Assembly (NCBI GenBank): GCA_020081605.1
Contig: JAHREC010000007.1
Coordinates: 930,001 to 994,000, forward strand
DNA: 64,000 nucleotides
Reading direction: 5' to 3'
Source: Albifimbria verrucaria
Lineage: Eukaryota > Ascomycota > Sordariomycetes > Hypocreales > Stachybotryaceae
Made by a program: the position numbers and the translations under genes. Shown here piece by piece: positions 36,856 to 48,080 of the stretch. The stretch's first letter is position 1. Each line of letters opens with the position of its first letter. The notes beneath the pieces are model-generated. The model worked only from the letters and a program-made list of their open reading frames with translations. It was not told the DNA's origin and did no database searches.

Positions 36856-39390
36856 ATGCAGCCTATTCCGAACCAGAAGCGACATCGAACAGCCGTCATT
36901 CCGATATGCCGCGTATGCGACCGTACATTCGCTCGTAGCGAGCATCTTCGCCGTCATGCAAGGACCCGTAAGTAAAGAGATTGATCAATTCGAGGACAAC
37001 TATACTCAATCCTTTCCTGGCAAATCAAAAATGGGCCATGTTTCTGACTCATTGCCATCTTAAAGATACCCAAGAAAAGCCCTATGGCTGTCACTGTGGG
37101 CAGTCATTCACCCGTCGTGATCTTTTGACCCGCCACCAGCGTCTTTACCATAATGAGGGACATCAGATTCGAGGGCTTCCGCCGGAGCTGGTTCTGCCAG
37201 TACCGTCCACTCCTACACTCCCACATCCACCAGTGCTCCACAAGTGAATGGCCGGATAGACAACCCGGAACATCACCAAGAAGCAAATCTAACTAGCGCG
37301 AGGGAAGACAGCAGCCATTGCTTCGAAGCGATGCAAGATTTCACAGAATTCATGAACGTGGTAGGCTTGGATTTTGAGCTGGATATTGAAACGCCGCCGC
37401 CCTGTACACATCACGAGACCGCAGGAGCTGAGCACGGCCAATCCTTTCCCTCCGCCTTCTCCACAGCTTTGGCTTCAAAGTCCAGTCAAATTACCCCTAC
37501 ACACACAGAACGATCCTCGGAATTTGAAGTACATCCACGTACTATATCATCTCCTAAGGAAGTGGCAAGTCAACCTGGATTTCGTACTGAGCAAGGTAGG
37601 CTTATATTTGTGCCACAATTGACCTCTAGCAAATATATCGGAGGCCTGTGTCGTACATATGCTAAATACTTCTTGCAGATGATTTCCAGCAGTTAAGGCC
37701 ATTCGTCCAGCCATGGAGAGTAACAGAGCAGCAAAGATCGGAGTTCCAAAAGTCTTTGCAACCTCTGGCGTCTGTATTGGAAGGTTTCGTGGTTCCATCA
37801 CGACTTACAATGTCTCGATACATCGCCGGCTATTTCGAAGGTTTCTCTCACCATTATCCTTTCATTCACGTACCAACTTTCTCTGTCTGTAACTATAAAG
37901 ATGTTCCTGAGTTCATTCTGGCAATGATGGCAGTAGGTGCTCAGTTTCGCTATGAGGACGCCGGTGGCCTAGCGCTTTACCGCGCCGCTCGTACCATCAT
38001 CTTTTACAGACAAGAACAGAAAGATATCGCTCAACCCAGCCTCCATAGCACCACCACAGTCCTGCAATCCCAGGACTATTCGCCCTACGACAAGCCATCC
38101 CTAGAAGCGAACTCTCTAGGTGCAGTCTTATTTCTAGCCATGTTTGCAAGCTGGCAGCTTGACAAGAGGCTAGTGCAGGAATCCATCCAATACCAGTATC
38201 TACTGGTCCAGCTCATTAGGAAATGCGGCCTATCTGAGTCAGAAGTTGATGACGGCAGAGACTGGCAAATTTGGGCACGTAAAGAAATCACTCGTCGTAT
38301 AAAGCTAGCAACTTTCTGCTTTCTAAATCTCCAATCTCTGGCTTACAATACAGCCCCAGTATTATTGAGTAACGAACTGCACTTGAGATTACCCACTTCC
38401 TGCAAAGAATGGATTGCTACGGATCCCAAGCAGTGGATAGCGGCCCGTACGGCAGCGCCTCCTTCACATAATTTTCAGGATGCGATTGGCCGCCTGTTAC
38501 AGCTAGCAGGCAGCGCTCCTGTTTTGACTACTTCGCCTTTCGGCAACTATGTTCTCATCCACGGCCTATTACAACGAATTACAGTCTCTCGTCAGCTTGC
38601 CTTCGGACCTTCTATTGGGACTCAACCCTTGCAAGATGCTGCTTCACTTCAAGAGTCCTTGCTAAGGTGGAAAGATGCCTGGCAGAGGGCACCTGAATCT
38701 GTTTTGGATTTTCGGGACCCAAAAGATTCCTTGTCCTGGACATCGATATCCTTAGTAGGGCTTGCGCATCTCCGCCTATACTTCGACATGGGCTTTCACC
38801 GTCTGCTTCACTCTTGTGATGCGGAAGAGATTGCGAACGCAGCATATAAATGTCATTCTCCGGGAAGAGGCTCACATTTAACTCAGGCTCTAGTACATTC
38901 AGCCCATCTTCTCAACATACCCGTTCAGCTGGGTGTTTCGTATCTCTCCAGCTGTCAAGCTTATTCCTGGAGCATCCAACATTGCCTATGTTTTTTCGAA
39001 TGCACCATTTTCTTGAGCAAATGGATATGGGCTATAGCAGATGGCACACCTTCAGATTTTACCAGTGAGTTGCTCCGTCGTGCTCGATTATGTGTAGGAT
39101 TTAGTTAATTGAACTATACAGCAAATGAGCGTCGTCTCGTATCATCAATCTGGTCCATTGTATCCGAGGCACAGGTCTCCATCCAGGCTGCAAATGACAA
39201 GCTATCTCTGCCGCCGAGATCTGAACTACGTGATGGTCTCACAAGGGATGCACTCAAGTATTTGGCTGTAAGCATCGTTGAGATTCATGCCAAGATGTTC
39301 AAGCATTGTAACAGCGTTTGGCCAATCATGAGCATAGTCGGTAATAGCTTGAATAGGTATGGACAGTTTCTCAAGGCGGACATTGTTTAG
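36856..39390 (+). CDS. C2H2 zinc-finger transcription factor with fungal-specific TF domain
   Basis: Nuclear DNA-binding regulator. Two C2H2 fingers near the N-terminus: CRVCDRTFARSEHLRRHART, then a second containing YGCHCGQSFTRRDLLTRHQ. They are followed by a low-complexity linker and a long fungal TF regulatory domain (MSRYIAGYFEGFSHHYPFIHV, LGAVLFLAMFASWQLDKR, RKEITRRIKLATFCFLNL, WKDAWQRAPES). Introns: 36968-37065 inside the first finger's terminal His, 37596-37678, and about 39064-39119. The frame breaks at GGG 37173-37175, where one extra G joins HQIRG to ASAGAGSAS. It lies between an ABC transporter and the pectin esterase; whether it controls either is unknown. Confidence 0.88.
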
Positions 39391-40140
39391 TCTTGGTGTT
39401 TTTAAAGAGACAATTTGTAGAGTAAATACATGAGAGCCCTGGGAGTATCTGGCTGTAATAGAGATGAACGATTATCATCAAAAAGTAAGCATAGGATGTG
39501 CAAGCCCCAAGTCCCCGTCTCAGAACTTTTCCGCATATCAATCTTACTACCATTATACGCGGTAGGGTTCGTTTCATTCGCAGCTTTGAATTCCGAATGA
39601 AAGAACCCTGTTTCGGCCCTGAATACTATGCAAAAGCACATCGGCTACTATCGGGTTCTGAATTCTCGCTGCAACAACCGACGACCACCACGTTATAAAG
39701 CAAGCCACAAGACGGCATCTAACTTCTTCGGCTAACAACAAGACGACAAACAAATCAACATATTTTACTCGGTATTTGACCATCTATAACGGCAACCTTG
39801 TCGGGGCTTGGCAAACTAAGTTGGGTATGGAATTCGTACTAGGATGTCTTTTTGGTCTCCACCAATCATACTCACGAAGTCCTTTGACCTGAATTCTGGA
39901 GTTGCTTAAATGGGACCTTCGGAAGAAGAAGCTACCAATAACGAAAGGCGGCCTATTATGTATGGTGGAAATTTGCTCGGCACACCCTACATGTCGAGAT
40001 CGTCTTCACCTCCACTCCTGTCGGGTGAAAGGAGAACGGGCTGCAATGCAGTGGCCTCATCAATATATATAGAACGCTGTATACTAAGACTTGGATGCCT
40101 GCAATGAGAGATTTAGGACTACTTTCTAGAATTCCAAGCC
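39391..40140. other. Intergenic, 0.75 kb
   Basis: No supported gene. TATATATAG at about 40063-40071 is a possible TATA box for the pectin esterase. Confidence 0.4.
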
Positions 40141-41475
40141 ATGAAGGCCTCTATCTCTATTCTGTCTGCGCTCGTCTCCGGGGTGCTGGGCGCAAGCCGC
40201 ACCAGTCCCCATCAGGGTGTCTCCACGTTGCAAAGTCTGGCGGAACGCATAGTTCTGTTCAGGCGGCTGTGAATTCTCTTTCTACATCTGCATCTGGCAC
40301 CCAATGCATCTTTATTGACCAGGGCACATTTACCGAACAAGTGTACATTCCTAAGCGCACTGCTCAGCTCACCCTATACGGCTATACGACCGATACGACT
40401 TCATACTCGCAAAACAAGGCTATCATAACGTTTAACAAGGATGCTGCAAGTGCTGGCAACAATGATGCCAGCGGTACTCTCAGAGTTCATTCGGCCAATA
40501 CCAAGGTTTACAACATCAACGTTGTGAACAGTTGTATGTTTCCATCTAGCACCATTCAGACATTGAGGCTAGGTCAATTCGTCCATGAAGGCTTGACTAA
40601 CCTGTCTTATTCTAGTTGGAAAAGGCTCACAGGCGCTTGCATTGAGTGCTCAGGCTTCCTCCGCCTATTATGGTTGCCAGTTTTACGGATTTCAGGACAC
40701 AGTTTTGGCCAATGAGGGCCAGGAGTACTATAACCGTTGCCTGATTACTGGAGCCACTGATTTTATCTTTGGCCAGAGAGCCCAAGCATGGTTTGAGAAG
40801 TGCGACATTCGAGTCCGCAATGGTGGCACTTATATCACTGGTAAGTAGCCCTGTGCGGCTTTGAGAAGCCTTAAAACTAAAGTAGTTGTGTAGCAAATGG
40901 CCGCGACTCAAGTTCGAACCCATCTTACTACGTCATCAACGGTGGTACTGTGGCCACTGCATCAGGAGAATCGGTATCCAGCCGTAGCTACTTCCTCGGC
41001 CGCCCTTGGCGTGACTACGCCCGAGTCGTGTTCCAGGGCGTAAACTTATCCAATGTGATTCGCTCCGAAGGCTGGCGGCTGTGGTCAGATGGCCAATCCA
41101 CTGCCAACATCTATTATGGCGAATACGGAAACACTGGTGATGGCGCAAGCGGCTCACGACCTAGCTGGGTCAAGAAGCTCGGGTCGGCCGTGAGCATAAC
41201 CACTGTTCTGGGCAGCAACTATGCCAGCCAGCCGTGGTATGACGGATCTTTCCCTGGGTCTGGAACGACGAACCCACCTACTAACCCCCAACCAACCCAC
41301 CTTCGACCGACTGTGCTCCTCTTTACGCGTATGATGCCCTATCTCTAGCTGTCGAAGCCATTACTGACATTTTGTGCGGTATAGACAATGTGGCGGAAGT
41401 GGTTGGGCGGGAGCTACATGCTGCTCAAGTGGAAGCTGCAAAGTCTCGAATGAGTGGTACTCTCAATGTCTGTGA
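40141..41475 (+). CDS. Secreted pectin methylesterase (CE8) with C-terminal CBM1
   Basis: Removes methyl esters from pectin, making substrate for pectate lyases such as the PL3 enzyme at 5.3 kb. Signal peptide [21 protein letters not shown]8 motifs [22 protein letters not shown], the catalytic GATDFIFG, and [16 protein letters not shown]. Then a Pro/Thr linker and a CBM1 ([19 protein letters not shown], ending [10 protein letters not shown]) with stop TGA 41473-41475. Introns: about 40534-40616, about 40843-40893, and one of about 60 bp inside the CBM1 codon for Ala before QCGG. Two frame breaks fit one lost C each, at 40207-40210 and 41300-41301. The CBM1 end is near-identical to that of the PL3 enzyme. 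Confidence 0.9.
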
Positions 41476-42281
41476 GCTATTAGCTTTCTTCCAAAAGAAC
41501 ACGTCTTTTATCGATTGCAAAACATGTGATTGTGACTTTCACTCGTTAGCATTGCTTAATGCAATTGCCTTATTACCCAACAGCCCATGTCGTAACCATT
41601 TGATAAGAAGCTTGATGCATAAACTTGGTCTTTTGACATGTTTCCCGCAGTTCAATCAGTTGCTTCTGCCAGACGATAGCGACAAGTGTTATGAAACAAG
41701 GATGTTTCTTTTAGTTTGTTTGCCTTCCTGTCAACCCAGCCCATCTTGAGATAGACATGAAAACAGTCCGCATCCAGAATATATGAACAGGTTGGTTAAA
41801 ATAGCCATTCCGCTATTGTGGTGATCAACGTCACAAGCGGGACTCCCCACACGAATATGCCTAGCTAGTACGGACCATGCTTCTCCTCCAACGTACTCCA
41901 CTTCGGCGTTGGACTGCGGCAGTTGTCGCGATCTCAGCATGCCGTCGTCCAATCAGGACTCGATGCAGCAGAGTCGCGCCGGCTAAGAAGCACTCCCAGT
42001 CGGCTGAGTTGGGGAACAGGATCAGCCATTGTGAGGGTCTCTCGAAATTGAGGAGCTACGAGCTGCATTTTGAACAGGTTCAGTGGTGATTGACCTCCCA
42101 AAAAAGGTAGACCTCGGTTCTAGATGCGTGCCTGATCTGGTTGCTGACTGGTATAAAGAATGCATGGCATGCCACCCACAACAGCTTCCGAAGCCCAGAC
42201 TTTGCGGTTAGTGAGCAGATACATCATTGAGTAACCCACCTGTTTCTGTGATCTGCACCTGTCGGCCTACAACCTCGCAAA
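41476..42281. other. Intergenic, 0.8 kb
   Basis: No supported gene. Confidence 0.5.
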
Positions 42282-42881
42282 ATGTTGAAGAAATTGCTGA
42301 TTCCGTTTCTTTTTCTCGTCAGTGGTACAACGGCGGAAGCATCACCGAATGACGCACACGTAGAGGCTCGTGTTCCAAAACCTGCGGCGACCCCGCCAGT
42401 CCCCGGTTATGAGTTTCTTTACAGTCTGAACTGCACATTGGCACCATCATTCAGTGTCGGCGACGGTCCACGAGGCCCGAGGACCGTTATTCCAATTACC
42501 GGGGCACCTTTGAGGGGCCAAAGATTAAAGGCAAGTTATCCTCAATTGTTGTCGGAAAATGCCAATCTAACGATGAACCTTTTCCCAGGCACGGTGCTGA
42601 ACCTCGGAGCCGACTGGTTGTGGACCGACTCGAGAAACAGAGCACACCCGGATACGCGATATGGCTTGCGCACCGATGACGGCGCAAACATTTATATCCA
42701 GACGTTTGGATCTGCACAGGATGATGGGTTAATTCATCTGCACGGGGTGTTTGAGACCGGGTCTGACAAATATTGGTGGCTAAACGACATTGTGGCTGTG
42801 GGGATCCTGAAGGCTGGCGCGTCATCTGTCAAGATTGACATGTGGTATGTGAAGAGCCCGGTGTATAAGCCAGGGCAATGA
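42282..42881 (+). CDS. Secreted DUF3237 protein
   Basis: Small beta-barrel family of unknown function. Signal peptide MLKKLLIPFLFLVSGTTAEA, then GYEFLYSLNCTLAPSFSVGD, RTVIPITG, the family core GADWLWTDSRNRAHPDTRY and GANIYIQTFGSAQDDG, and the end DIVAVGILKAGASSVKIDMW. A GC-AG intron (42532-42588, 57 bp) best explains the middle; reading through it keeps frame but inserts 19 foreign residues. One extra G at 42502-42505 gives GTFEGPKIKG before the intron, the expected conserved stretch. With both changes the protein is about 180 residues. Confidence 0.85.
   Translation: MLKKLLIPFLFLVSGTTAEASPNDAHVEARVPKPAATPPVPGYEFLYSLNCTLAPSFSVGDGPRGPRTVIPITGAPLRGQRLKASYPQLLSENANLTMNLFPGTVLNLGADWLWTDSRNRAHPDTRYGLRTDDGANIYIQTFGSAQDDGLIHLHGVFETGSDKYWWLNDIVAVGILKAGASSVKIDMWYVKSPVYKPGQ
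42532..42588 (+). other. GC-AG intron in the DUF3237 gene
   Basis: 5' site AAAG|GCAAGT, 3' site TTTCCCAG. Removal joins KIKG to TVLNLGADWLW. The length is a multiple of three, so an automatic annotation would read through it. Confidence 0.7.
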
Positions 42882-44338
42882 TGTGCTGTTTTATAAGTAT
42901 ATTTGATCGAGTAAGTAGAGTGGTGGCATGGTTTGGTTGAAGCTGTTGGCTAAATACTGGGGAGTCTGTCATTGACAGGTGGCCAGCACAATCTGGTGAC
43001 GAAATTTGGTCTGATCACGACCAACTTTTCTCCAAATAATTAGTAGAGCAATTATCCTAAGCCTACCGAAAAAAAGAAGAAAAAAATATTATTAGGGATG
43101 AAATTAAGGAGTCACTCCATGTTTTTAGGTGATAACCTGGTGTGTAAGGCCTGGTGTTATGCTTTGATCTGGGTCCATACTCTAGAGCACATCGCGCGAA
43201 ACGGCGATGCAACATGAACTGAACTCCTCTTATCCCTAGTTTGTGGAGGCAGTTCCAGTACTACCTGAAAATAAATTCGCTCGACTCTTCGAAACGTAGG
43301 TGATCGGTTTTTCATTGTGCAGGATTAGTTTAACGCCTTGTTGTCAACCAATTTCGCATAAGGCGTACGATTCCCCGTATTAATGGAGCAGATGACATTT
43401 TTCTATCCGACATCGGTGGAGATCCTGGGACGTGCTATTTCAGCCACAGCTGGAAATATTGCTAGTTGTACGTAGTAATCCGTATTTACAAAGAGAAGAA
43501 TTCATAGATTGGAATTGATGTTGTGTCGTCATACATTTTTCCTGTGGCCCCTCTGACATGGATGTCAAAGTAAGACGGGTTATATTCAATGCCATGCCTT
43601 TGATCGTATTCCTCGGAAACCCTCACTAATTCTTCTCATCAGGGCCATGTTTCAGCGGTTAGTTTTCGCTGCCAAGCCCAATCGGGTCGGCCATACCGTG
43701 GTTCACGGCTGGGTTGTGGCTTGGGACAGGCCTCAAGCTGGAACAAGCATGGCTGAATAATTCTCGAGCCATCAGATGACTCAAAGGATTTCCAAGCCCC
43801 GCTTACAAATGGATCTATTATCCAAGCACGTCACGTGAATGGCGTGACGCTGGGTTTCTGGCAGCATCTCTTGGACCGTTTCGGGCTTGGGCCTTGCCGT
43901 AAGCAGTTTGATCAGTGCAATCCTGATGTAAGCCAGTCCCGAATGGGCCTCACCTGTATTTGCGCCCTGTGACTTGACATGACACGACTTGACGACCTGG
44001 CCTGCAGGGCGCATCTTCATGACGAACCGATGGCCTGTAGGGCGCACACTAGACAATGTCGTTTTCTGGCGTGACTGATGGTTTCGATGCCACCATGTTC
44101 ATGCTTCACAAACCCGTAATTATAAAGAGCTTGCTTCCCCATCATGGTTTAATTGTGTCTCCATCATCAACACAGCAATACATCACACTCCAATTCATCA
44201 GAACAAACTCACTTATAAACAACTACCAATCTCCACTACAACAACCACTCAATCCACTAAAACCAAACCAACCTGATCCTCCAATCAGACAACAACAACT
44301 ACTACTTAACTCAACTACCAACCAATCAAACAACTACA
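42882..44338. other. Intergenic, 1.45 kb, ending in an AC-rich leader
   Basis: No supported gene. The last about 180 bp (44160-44338) are pyrimidine/A-rich (CAACTACCAATCTCCACTAC) with almost no G, typical of the leader of a highly expressed fungal mRNA. Confidence 0.5.
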
Positions 44339-44623
44339 ATGGAGGCTACCAAGAACACCGCTCAGAAGATTTGGGCTACCATCGTCCGCCACGCTAAGGA
44401 GCACCACGAGTCTGTCAACGCAGCAGTTGGCGTCTACTACCCACACTCTGCTACTTCTTCGCCCGTGGTTTCTCCCGTCTCCACCACAGCCTCTTCTCCA
44501 CGCAGCTCGATCGACAAGATCTGGGATGGCGTGAAGAAACATGCCAAGGAGCACCACGAGAGCGTCAGCTCCGCGCACGCTGCCTACTACGGAGCCATTC
44601 ACGGAAGGCGTCCGTCGAACTAG
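44339..44623 (+). CDS. Small protein with a duplicated HAKEHHESV motif
   Basis: 94 residues, single exon, intact. Two copies of a roughly 25-residue motif flank a Ser/Thr/Pro linker: KIWATIVRHAKEHHESVNAA at the start and KIWDGVKKHAKEHHESVSSA near the end, each followed by an aromatic pair (VYY, AYY). No signal peptide or membrane segment. Codons are strongly biased to C-ending ones (AAC, ACC, AAG, CAC), unlike most neighbours, and an AC-rich leader precedes the ATG; both fit high expression. I do not recognise a named family. The His-rich motif could bind metal or form amphipathic helices, but that is guesswork. Confidence 0.75.
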   Translation: MEATKNTAQKIWATIVRHAKEHHESVNAAVGVYYPHSATSSPVVSPVSTTASSPRSSIDKIWDGVKKHAKEHHESVSSAHAAYYGAIHGRRPSN

Positions 44624-45045
44624 AAGCGTTCGACCATTCTATTGATGTTGCAACGTCCCTGTTCTGAGAGAATAGTATCAGAAACAGTTGAGAATTTGGA
44701 TTGTTTTACTGCGATAGACTTTGGCGAAATGCGAGGAAAGCGGTTGCGATATGAATGGCTTGGACTTTTTTCTTCCTGTGCTTTTTGTTTCTTTTTTTTT
44801 TCTTTTAGCAGAGAGCTATGATACCAAATAGTAATTGAGCTTGTTTTATTAGTTTGCCCTCTCTGATAATTAGTGAACGTGACTCGATAAATTTGCAGCC
44901 TGTAGCTATGCCTCATTAACATCCTCAGGCTTGCAGGAGCTCTAAATCGCAGTTTGTTCAGTCTAATAGCTTGCTAAATGCGTAACTGGTCCGGTGTTGT
45001 TGTCGTCTACAGGGCACGATCACCATTTCCAGGGCATGTTGCCGT
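44624..45045. other. Intergenic, 0.4 kb
   Basis: 3' flanks of two convergent genes; a pyrimidine tract (CTTTTTGTTTCTTTTTTTTT) at about 44780-44803. No gene. Confidence 0.5.
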
Positions 45046-45669
45046 TCACTTCCCTGTAACCTGCGTAGCACCTTCTACCTGTTCCTGCCAGGTTGCCCTC
45101 CTCTCTACCCAAACCTCAACTTGTGGTTTCATACGCTCGCTATTTACCAACTCCACGTCATTTAAAATCCCTGCACGAAGATGTATATTCTCTTCGGTCT
45201 CAACTTGTGCCAGTGGACCTGCGCGGTAAATGGTTGTTCCGCATTCTGAGCAGAAAAAGGTTGTCACCGTCGAACCACTGAAGGCGGGTGTCTCAATGCA
45301 TTTGATATGCGAAGAGCCAGCAGTGATGTGGAAAGATGTACGGGAATTTTGTAAATGGGCTGTGCCGAGGTTCGACGGCAGTCACTGTGACGAAATGAAT
45401 CAGTTTCAGGATGTGGTGAACTGCCAAAGGAGAACAAGACAAAAAGCACAGAGTAATTTTGCTCAAGTCTAGAGATTCGTGTCGAACAAAGTAGTAGAAT
45501 TTAATGAGTGAAAGCCGTAATATGAGGAGGGATAGTGAAATATGGACCATAAAATACATATCCAAAGGATGACATATACTTACGTGCAGTGGCATATGAC
45601 AATTTCTGTCGGTTCGCCCTCATAGGCAATTTGAACGACACCACAAAGACAAGAGCCAGTCGTGGCCAT
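45046..45669 (-). CDS. GFA/CENP-V domain protein
   Basis: Small zinc-binding protein of the glutathione-dependent formaldehyde-activating (GFA) family; actual substrate unknown. Start MATTGSCLCGVVQIAYEGEP at 45669, then ICHCTDCRR, FHITAGSSHIKC and FFCSECGTTIYRAG: the usual CxC, CxxC and CxxC zinc ligands are present. Intron about 45385-45583 (199 bp, long for this window) splits CHCT/DCRR. One frame break at A3 45332-45334 fits one lost base. The end after ERRATWQEQVEG is ordinary. About 140 residues. Confidence 0.85.
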
Positions 45670-46038
45670 AGTTGCGGGTCTGTAGTGTAAGACGTCAATG
45701 CTGAGTTGTTTCAACAATATTGAAGGCGGGACTGTTAACAGATCCTATCCGTTACTAAGCAGGAGTTGGTCCATGAACGGGTAAGACACGGCCGATCTCA
45801 GAGGGAATTAAACATCTGACGTTGAATGGTGACCTATTGCGGGTCGTGTCACTCAAGTAGCTTGCCAGATTCTAAACTTTCATACAACAGGAGGCGAACA
45901 GGTTAAAATATTTATCGACGAGGATATATGACAATGAATTACGCAAAGTGGTCGAAATCACCTGAACCCTCTTCAAGTCATCCTACAATGAAGTGTATTA
46001 TTTCCAAACTCAATAATAAAACTATTAATAAAGTATTC
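45670..46038. other. Intergenic, 0.37 kb
   Basis: No gene seen; GFA promoter region. Confidence 0.5.
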
Positions 46039-47147
46039 TCATTGCCCTCTAACTGCAGACAATTCATGATAGTTTGCCTTTGTTGGCATCTCAGGCGTGT
46101 TCGCAGTGGTTGATACTTCGATAATCCTACCGGCAACGTTGTATTCCATCTCATGCGGACCGCGTTGCCCTTGCAACTGTTCTTGCATAGCTTGCATCTT
46201 TGCTTGTGTTTTCCGGGAGCGCAACACAAAGTAGATGAGCGCGCCCACTAATACCGCCCCCAGTCCCACCCCAACGCCGATACCAGCTTGCGCGCCAGTG
46301 GACATGCCGCCTGGCCCAGATGAGCCTTGGGGTGGTTGCAGCGGATCAGCCATTGTCGAAGTTGAGCTGGATGTCACCATCGAGCTGGACGTCACATCTG
46401 AACTAGTTATCGTAGAGCTCTGATCTGTGATGTCCTCAAATGGCGGAGGAACTTTGCGGCTTGATTTTGAGGTTGTTGTAGGCGTTGGGGCTGTTTGCGC
46501 CGGGCTTGCCGTTTCCCACCAATCCAAAATAGTCCTATCCGTGGACTCCCAGAATATGGGAACCCCCTAGCTTGAACTGTAAGTGTGGATGTAGCTACCA
46601 CATCTGTTACCCTTTTCGCCGAGTTCGTGGCGATTAGCAGGTTTGTCATTGTGTCACCTGGCCTGACAGTCTTGACACAGTTCAAACTATAGTACCAAAG
46701 CCATGTTGAAATCCCAACGTCGGCTTCATAGCCTCTTTTCATTGCGAAGGAGTAATTAGCTGCGGTATCCAAAACTGCAATCAGAATCTTGCGAGAAAAA
46801 GACAAAGAGACTTACGATGGGCAGCAAAGCCATGCTGTTGTACCCTTTCCAATCGTATGGGTTGAAGAGGTTATAGACTCGCTGGGGAACGCTGTCTCAA
46901 GAGAGACGATCGGCGCCCATCCGCTGGGGCAGATCCCTGGCGAGTAATAGTAGGGCATATGCATATTAATGAGAGTTTGCGTGCCGGATGGATAACAGTC
47001 ATATTTATCCACGGTGAAAGCGGCATTGACATAGAAGAAGCTGAAGTCATCTGAGACATACGTAGTGGTAGATAGACATGATTCTGGGGGCGTAAATGTT
47101 GTAGTGAGCGGTCCGATATTCTCATCCTCTATATCACTCATTTTCAC
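46039..47147 (-). CDS. Ser/Thr-rich single-pass membrane protein
   Basis: Fungal family of unknown function: a Cys/Pro ectodomain (TTTFTPPESCLSTTTYVSDD, YYSPGICPSGWAPI, TTAWLCCPS), then NYSFAMKRGYEADVG, a Ser/Thr stalk (SSTITSSDVTSSSMVTSSS), and a glycine-rich transmembrane helix GIGVGVGLGAVLVGALIYFV with a basic cytoplasmic tail RSRKTQAKMQ. One intron about 46747-46811. One frame break at the C5 run 46563-46567 fits one lost base. No signal peptide is obvious at MKMSDIEDENIG, so the true start may lie elsewhere, or insertion uses the single helix. Possibly a cell-surface sensor-like protein (inference). Confidence 0.75.
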
Positions 47148-48080
47148 AGCAGTATCACGGCTTATACCGTTGTACTGTCGCGTAATTCTCAGATACTAAC
47201 AACAACGCGCTTTTCAGATGAGGTGAAACGTTGAAACCCGAAATACGAAAAGGCGGGGAGACATACATGATGCGGCTGAAGCGCAATCTTAGATTATTCC
47301 TGGTTAATGACCTTTCCCATAAGAGAACAATTGTCTACTTAGCAGTTTTTCAGTATGATTGGCCGGATTTCTACATGCTATTGAATGTGTATGCGCATTG
47401 CAAACACACGAAACATTGCGTGAACTGCCTGACCGGCACATAATCATCATTTGACAAGTGCCCTAAGACTTCTGGCGACTTGGTTTCCAACTTAAGTAAA
47501 GCTTTCGTGGCAATTCCAATTGGGCCTTTTCCTGCAGTAAACATTGAAGTGCTTCAGCACAATTATTCGAGCCTGTGGAGTATGATAGGGCTGTGGTTCA
47601 TACTATATCCTAGGGATCGACTCAATGAATAACTGCATGCAGCAGTTTTTTCGACAAATTGCTTGCAAAATAACACCCAAAAATAAAGCGCCACCTGTGC
47701 GCAGAATGAACATTCCAGGAATCTGCTGACTCTGAGCTCAACTTGATTGGTGGGGTTTCCATTCATCCTTGCGCTCACCCCAGAGGTATCCGCCCGGTGG
47801 TGACCACCTCAATCTGGCTTTGAAACATGGCATTGGAGGCTGAGACCCGCTTGTGTAACTCATTATCATCCAGTGTGCTAGCCACATATTCCAAGCGAGG
47901 ATTTAGAGCCCGGTGCTCAGGCCTGATTGCGTCTAATGGTTAACGCAGGGGAATCCTTTTCGCTTGACGCAGAGCCCCTGCCACTCCACCAGCACTCCCA
48001 CGCTATGCTTATGGCCAAAATTCCTACATAACCCAGCCCTTCTCAAACTTCTACTCTGAAATATCCGTGCCGGTGATGGA
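47148..48080. other. Intergenic, 0.9 kb
   Basis: No supported gene; promoters of two divergent genes. Confidence 0.5.

Noticed and set aside
46615..46623. TTCGCCGAG, one mismatch from the urease-cluster palindrome
   Set aside because: Lies within coding sequence of the membrane protein; a chance match expected at this stringency.
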